Assembly (NCBI RefSeq): GCF_000384295.1
Contig: NZ_KB913037.1
Span: forward strand, 9,623,508-9,687,507
Origin: Amycolatopsis balhimycina FH 1894
GTDB lineage: Bacteria; Actinomycetota; Actinomycetes; Mycobacteriales; Pseudonocardiaceae
Direction of reading: 5' to 3'
DNA length: 64,000 nt
The stretch's first letter is position 1. Each line of letters opens with the position of its first letter. Below, piece after piece: positions 59,980-64,000 of the stretch. The position numbers were made by a program, and so were the translations under genes. The notes beneath the pieces were generated by a model. That model was not told the origin of the DNA and made no database searches. It worked only from the letters and a program-made list of their open reading frames with translations.

Positions 59980-62682
59980 ATGCGAACGACTGCGAGGCTG
60001 CTCGTCGGCGTTGCCGCGCTGATCGCGATCATCGCGGTCCCGCCCATGGCGCTGTGGCACTTCCGGTCTGTGTACGTGCCCGACCACATGCCGTCGGCGT
60101 CCGAGGTCGTCACGTGGCTGACGAGCGAGGACTCCGGCCAGCTCTTCCTGCTGCTGTTGGTCGGCGCGGGCTTCGTCGCCTGGCTCCAGTTGGTGGTCGC
60201 GATCGCGCTGGAAGTGGTTGCCCGGCTCTGCGGTGCCAATGTCCCACGGCTTCCCGGCTCCGCGTGGGCACAGCACATGGCTGCGGCCGTGTTACTCCTC
60301 GTACTGACCAGCACAGCGGCTGAGGCTACGGAGCTGGCCGCCGACGGAACTCCGTCCACGCACGTGGTCATCCCCGGCGACAGCCTGACGAAGATCGCCG
60401 CCGCCGAACTCGGCAGCGCGGCGCGCTACCGGGAGGTCTTCGACCTCAACCGCGGGGTCCGCCAGCCTGACGGCCGCTCCCTCCAAGACCCCAGCCTGCT
60501 ACGGCCCGGCTGGGTTCTCCATCTGCCGGGCGATCCCGACTGCGAAGAGGTCATCGTGCGTCCGGGCCAGACGTTGACCCAGATCGCCCGCGAACAGCTG
60601 GGCGACGCAGGCCGCTACCACGAGATCTTCGACCTCAACCGCGGACGACCTCAGCCGACCGGACACCTGCTGGACGATCCCGACACAATCCACCCCGGCG
60701 ACGTTCTACGCATACCGCGCCCGCCGAAGCCTGCCGCAGGCGGCGGCGGGGCGGCGGCCGCCGCAGTGTTCGCCCGCGTCCCCGAGTCATGTCCGCCGGC
60801 CGAACCACCTTCCCCGCCGCCTCAACCCGTCGAACCGCCGAAGCCGCCTGGCGGCGAAACTCCGACCCCGACCCGCCAGCCCCCGAAGACCGTGACGCCG
60901 ACCGCCGATGCAGACGATGGATCATCGGCCGTGCTGACGAGCGTCGGTGGCGTCCTCGCCGCCGGCCTGCTCACCCTGCTGGTGATCCGGCGACGCCGCG
61001 CACAGCGGCGCCGCCGTCCCGGACACCGCATCCACATCAAAGAGTCTGGCCCGTTTGAACACGCTCTCCATTCAGCCGCGCATCCGACCACTGTGGAGGA
61101 CCTGGCCCGGGCGCTGCAAACGCTTGCGGGACACGTTGGAGACGACTTGCCGAAGCTCCGAGCCGTGAAGATCGGGGCAGAGGGCATCACGCTTCGGCTC
61201 GCCGCGAAGAGCAAGCCGATCGAGCCGTTCGTCAAGTCAGGGCAGACAGAGTGGCGCCTGGACTCGACTGCGAATCTCGACGGTGACGACGTCCCGCCGC
61301 CGTATCCGGCATTGGTATCCCTCGGGTACACCCAGAAGCGCGACCTCGTCCTGATTGACCTGCGAGAAGCGGGCGTCCTTACCCTCGGCGGCGACCGTGA
61401 GGCGATCGAGCCTGTCCTGCTCGCCATGGCTTGGGACCTCGCCGTGGCTCCATGGACCGCTTGGACGCAGATCACGCTGGTCGGCGTGGGAAGGACCTCA
61501 GCCGAGGCCCACCCGGATCGACTCCGGTTCACGTCGGGCTGGGAAGACGCCATCGAGTCGCTCGAGCCCGAACCGGACCGGCCTCAGGTGCTGCTGTCGG
61601 CCATCCCGCTGACCGGCGACGTCGTGCAACGCCTTCTGCCCCTTCGCCTGGACGCCGTCGTGGCAGCTCACGACGAAGACGTCGTGCTGCCCGGTGCGTG
61701 GCACCTCGACGTGACGACCCGGTTCACAGCGGTAGAGGTCTTGGGCGAGGACATCGAGCTGCAGAGGCTTTCACCGGTGCAGGTCAGCGAACTCGTATCA
61801 GCCCTCGCCGAGGCGGATGAGCCCAAGCAGGTACTGCACCGCGAGTTCCGAGGCGTCCCGCCGGAGAAAAAGGGGGTGCCAGAGCCGCACCAGGCCCGCG
61901 AGCCGACGAGGCCGGTCGTGATGCGTCCCGCAGTGGCAGCAATGCCTTCCCTCCAGATGCTGGGTCCGGTGCGGCTGCACGGAGCCGACCCGCAAGCCGT
62001 GGAGGGCAAGAAGCTCAACCGCCTGACCGAGCTGGCCGCGTTCCTTGCCCTGCACCCTGGCGTGACAGCCGACGAGATCTCCCGCCAGCTCGGCACGGAC
62101 ACCCAGCCGTGGTCCGCGGCGACCCGGCAGGGCTACATCTCCCGCCTCCGCACCTGGCTCGGGCGGGACGAGAAGGACGAGCTGTACGTGCCGAACGTCG
62201 ACGCCCGTCACGGCGGCTACCGGATGTCGGACTCGTTCACCTCCGACTGGCGCGTCTTCCGAGACCTGGCGCGCAGTGGTCTCGCCGACCGAGACAGCGC
62301 GGTCTCGGACCTGCAGCAAGCTCTCGATCTGGTGCGGGGAACCCCGTTCGGCAACGTCCCGGCCGGCAGGTACGCGTGGAGCTCGTGGCACCAGCGGGAG
62401 ATGATCGATGCGATCGTCGATGTCGCTCACACCCTTGCTGACGCCTACCAGAAGGCCGGCGACCTCCCCGCGGCACGCCGGGCAGCCATGCGCGGGCTGC
62501 TTGCCGAGCCGGTGAGCGAGATCCTTTACCGAGACTTGCTCCGCATCGAGTACCGCGCGGGCAATCTCGCAGCCGTTCGCCAAACGGCCGACAAGCTCGT
62601 CGCCCTCGCGGCCTCACTTGAGTTGGAGCTCGATGAGGAAACCAGCGCTCTGGTGAGCACGCTGCTGGCCGACCGGTCGTAG
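59980..62682 (+). CDS. LysM- and BTAD-domain membrane protein of the Tad locus
   Basis: 900 aa, with AGGAGG before ATG 59980. Three N-terminal TM segments (LLVGVAALIAIIAVPPMALW, LFLLLLVGAGFVAWLQLVVA, MAAAVLLLVLTST) are followed by two LysM-like modules (THVVIPGDSLTKIAAAELGS and EVIVRPGQTLTQIAREQLGD, each ending FDLNRG), a Pro-rich linker, another TM (VLTSVGGVLAAGLLTLLVI) and, at the end, a winged-helix plus BTAD-type helical domain as in SARP regulators (LGPVRLHGAD, LNRLTELAAFLALHPG, then LYRDLLRIEYRAGNLAAVRQ). The LysM part would face the cell wall and the BTAD part the cytoplasm. Such genes close actinobacterial Tad operons. Confidence 0.8.
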   Translation: MRTTARLLVGVAALIAIIAVPPMALWHFRSVYVPDHMPSASEVVTWLTSEDSGQLFLLLLVGAGFVAWLQLVVAIALEVVARLCGANVPRLPGSAWAQHMAAAVLLLVLTSTAAEATELAADGTPSTHVVIPGDSLTKIAAAELGSAARYREVFDLNRGVRQPDGRSLQDPSLLRPGWVLHLPGDPDCEEVIVRPGQTLTQIAREQLGDAGRYHEIFDLNRGRPQPTGHLLDDPDTIHPGDVLRIPRPPKPAAGGGGAAAAAVFARVPESCPPAEPPSPPPQPVEPPKPPGGETPTPTRQPPKTVTPTADADDGSSAVLTSVGGVLAAGLLTLLVIRRRRAQRRRRPGHRIHIKESGPFEHALHSAAHPTTVEDLARALQTLAGHVGDDLPKLRAVKIGAEGITLRLAAKSKPIEPFVKSGQTEWRLDSTANLDGDDVPPPYPALVSLGYTQKRDLVLIDLREAGVLTLGGDREAIEPVLLAMAWDLAVAPWTAWTQITLVGVGRTSAEAHPDRLRFTSGWEDAIESLEPEPDRPQVLLSAIPLTGDVVQRLLPLRLDAVVAAHDEDVVLPGAWHLDVTTRFTAVEVLGEDIELQRLSPVQVSELVSALAEADEPKQVLHREFRGVPPEKKGVPEPHQAREPTRPVVMRPAVAAMPSLQMLGPVRLHGADPQAVEGKKLNRLTELAAFLALHPGVTADEISRQLGTDTQPWSAATRQGYISRLRTWLGRDEKDELYVPNVDARHGGYRMSDSFTSDWRVFRDLARSGLADRDSAVSDLQQALDLVRGTPFGNVPAGRYAWSSWHQREMIDAIVDVAHTLADAYQKAGDLPAARRAAMRGLLAEPVSEILYRDLLRIEYRAGNLAAVRQTADKLVALAASLELELDEETSALVSTLLADRS

Positions 62683-62736
62683 CGAGCAAGTATTCAGGCG
62701 AGCCGCTGGTGAATTGTCGACCACGCCTTTTCGCGT

Positions 62737-62846
62737 GTCTCGCTCAAAGGAAATCCCTGACGTGGGTCTCGAGACACGTGAACTGAAGTCGTGCCTGTCT
62801 CGCCCCGGTCTCGCGAACGGTCTCGGTGGTCGAAGTGGCAGTCTCG
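62737..62846. repeat. six GTCTCG direct repeats with helical spacing
   Basis: GTCTCG occurs at 62737, 62766, 62797, 62808, 62820 and 62841, i.e. at intervals of 29, 31, 11, 12 and 21 bp, all close to multiples of one DNA turn. The copy at 62766 is part of the palindrome GTCTCGAGAC (62766-62775). The array fills the intergenic region before the serine recombinase. It looks like a multi-site regulator or recombinase-accessory binding region. Confidence 0.65.
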
Positions 62847-63086
62847 GCAGGGGAATCGGGCCCTGAACACGTCGTGGTGACGGAAATGGCATGGCGCCAG
62901 AGTGGTCCTACTTGGTGTTACGATCAGGATCGTTCCCGCGGGGAGAAATGTCATTTCTCTGGCCGCGTTGAGCTTGTCGGTGGGGCAAGCGCTGAAGGAT
63001 TGCGCGCCCGGCTTGCTCGCGCCTCGGCAGATCTTCTTCGTTGGGCTGCTGACGCCTCGTCCGCTGAACCCGCCAAGGATGCCTGA
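62826..63086 (+). CDS. small hypothetical protein upstream of recombinase, 86 aa
   Basis: Possible GTG start at 62826 (or 62835) and stop 6 bp before the recombinase ATG. The C-terminal half GGASAEGLRARLARASADLL and RWAADASSAEPAKDA looks like a real helical protein; the first half is less convincing and overlaps the repeat array. Small genes of this kind often precede actinobacterial large serine recombinases; whether it is a directionality factor is not known. Confidence 0.4.
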   Translation: MVEVAVSAGESGPEHVVVTEMAWRQSGPTWCYDQDRSRGEKCHFSGRVELVGGASAEGLRARLARASADLLRWAADASSAEPAKDA

Positions 63087-63091
63087 TCGTC

Positions 63092-64000
63092 ATGAATTCA
63101 CCCAACCGTGTGATCGTCAACCCTCCTGTTCCAGGGCGGCCCGGTTTTGGCCAACCCCTCCGGCCCGGTGTCTCGGGGCCATCGGGACTGTCCGACCACG
63201 CGGTCTCGCCCCTGGGTATGCCCCTGGCCCTGCTCCGAGACGAGGTCCGCGTCGCCTTCCTGGGACGAACCTCCACAGAGGAGCAGCAGGATCCCCGCCA
63301 GTCGATCCTGCGCCAGCTGGGCAACTCCAAGACCGCCTTGCCCGAATCCTGGGTCATCGTCGCGCACTTCTACGACGTCGAGTCCGGGCGGATGGAACTG
63401 GACCGGCGTGGCCGCGGCGACCACTACGACCGCTTCGACATCCCCATCGCCCGCGACGGGGGCATCGCCGACCTGCTGGCCGAGGCTGCGAGACCGGACC
63501 GCCGGTTCGACGTCGTCATCTGCGAGAGCATCGCGCGAGTCGCGCGCCGGGCCTTCGAAGGACTCTCGGTCGAACGAGACCTCGAACGGTGCGAGGTCTC
63601 GCTGTTCGCCGCGAACGAGACCATCAGCGTCTCGGGCAGCCGAGCCCAGCGGATCCTGCAGCGCCGGATCAACCAGTCCGTCGCGGAGTACGAGGTCCTG
63701 AACACCCTCGAACAGTCCTGGGGAGGCACCTGCACCCACGTCCGCGAGGGATGGAACATCGGCAAGCCCTGCTACGGCTACAAGGCCAAGACATTCCGGC
63801 ATCCGAACCCGGCGAAGGCCGCGAAGGGGATTACGAAGACTCGCCTCGAACCCGACGGCGTGCGGAGTGAGACTGTGACCCAGATCGCTTCCTGGGCCTA
63901 CTACGACTGCTTGGGTGGCGACGCGATCGCCACGCTCCTCAATCGGGACTTGGCCAACCACCCGCCGCCCGTGCCGCCGGGACCGGAGCGAGCGCGCGGG
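63092..64000 (+). CDS. large serine recombinase, 3' partial
   Basis: ATG 63092; 303 codons without stop to the window end. After a 55-residue N-terminal extension the resolvase domain is clear: EVRVAFLGRTSTEEQQDPRQ (catalytic Ser in RTSTEEQQDP), then VVICESIARVARRAFEGLSV (the Arg/Ala helix E region) and SGSRAQRILQRRINQSVAEY. The following segment WNIGKPCYGYKAKTFRHPNP is the start of the 'recombinase' DNA-binding domain, so it is a large serine recombinase. It is likely the integrase of a mobile element extending beyond 64000, or of this island. Confidence 0.88.
   Translation, partial: MNSPNRVIVNPPVPGRPGFGQPLRPGVSGPSGLSDHAVSPLGMPLALLRDEVRVAFLGRTSTEEQQDPRQSILRQLGNSKTALPESWVIVAHFYDVESGRMELDRRGRGDHYDRFDIPIARDGGIADLLAEAARPDRRFDVVICESIARVARRAFEGLSVERDLERCEVSLFAANETISVSGSRAQRILQRRINQSVAEYEVLNTLEQSWGGTCTHVREGWNIGKPCYGYKAKTFRHPNPAKAAKGITKTRLEPDGVRSETVTQIASWAYYDCLGGDAIATLLNRDLANHPPPVPPGPERARG

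Noticed and set aside
63092..64000. Idea that the whole window is one integrative conjugative element driven by the serine recombinase
   Set aside because: No conjugation, replication or partition genes and no matching attachment-site repeat were found in the window; the element may lie to the right of 64000.

Overview
This is a GC-rich (roughly 68-70 percent by eye) actinobacterial segment. The likely source is a Pseudonocardiales-type actinomycete (Amycolatopsis or a relative), judged from the Scr1-type XRE/DUF5753 plus DUF397 gene pairs, a DUF6355-type secreted protein, the dense ATGA/GTGA start-stop overlaps and the rare TTA codons. Genus is an inference. No rRNA or tRNA gene, CRISPR array, replication gene or conjugation (FtsK/TraSA-type) gene was seen. 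The window reads as a genomic island packed with defence-like and regulatory cassettes, broken by three insertion sequences and several decaying genes.

Layout. (1) 1-7015: a forward operon with a DUF4417-like protein (cut by the window start), a HipA-like kinase-domain protein and an ADP-ribosyltransferase-like protein that share a near-identical N-terminal tag (MGTNAK..H.AYA.TPA), then four small unknown proteins. (2) 7019-9392: an unknown protein divergent from an N-6-methylase-like protein across an inverted-repeat operator, then a small HTH protein. (3) 9801-13228: a Gabija-type pair (OLD-like ATPase/TOPRIM nuclease plus UvrD-like helicase). (4) 13275-20299: an IS66 element that has removed the front of a STAND NTPase gene, and an IS1182-type element inserted exactly at that gene's stop codon. 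(5) 20344-22373: a ubiquitin-like conjugation operon (Ubl, E2, JAB, E1; Bil-like) in which the JAB-E1 gene carries a frameshift and an in-frame TGA. (6) 22793-29827: an Mrr-like nuclease, a tail-anchored small protein, an alpha/beta hydrolase and a double KAP-type membrane NTPase. (7) 29946-32578: remnants of a flavin monooxygenase and a TetR regulator (the latter with an 11-bp tandem repeat), an Abi_C protein and a Nudix hydrolase. (8) 32628-36398: an ACP-hexapeptide-zinc-ribbon acyltransferase and an FAD oxidase, divergent from an XRE/TPR regulator. (9) 36422-40319: XRE/DUF5753/DUF397 cassettes with small zinc-binding and unknown proteins. (10) 40417-44939: a prepilin peptidase, an HxlR regulator, and an XRE, ImmA/IrrE, MAB_1171c-like and FAD monooxygenase operon. 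(11) 44956-49413: a lower-GC STAND/repeat protein with an adjacent two-TM protein that shares a Gly/Ala-rich motif with it. (12) 49644-62682: a secreted DUF6355-type protein, then a complete-looking Tad/Flp pilus operon whose tadG gene is split by an IS21-type element with an exact 6-bp target duplication, ending in a LysM-BTAD membrane protein. (13) 62683-64000: a helically phased array of GTCTCG repeats in front of a large serine recombinase cut by the window end.

How the parts fit. At least five loci (Gabija-like, STAND-1, Bil-like, KAP/hydrolase, STAND-2 with its TM partner), plus the Abi_C and Mrr genes, are of kinds known or suspected to act against phage, so the island is best read as a defence hotspot. 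Several loci are inactivated (STAND-1, JAB-E1, tadG, TetR), which suggests high turnover. The prepilin peptidase at 40417 is the natural processing enzyme for the Tad pilins at 56033-57011. The strongest candidates for undescribed biology are the tag-sharing kinase/ART pair at 1150-5453, the TM protein/STAND pair linked by a matching low-complexity motif, and the double-KAP/hydrolase locus.
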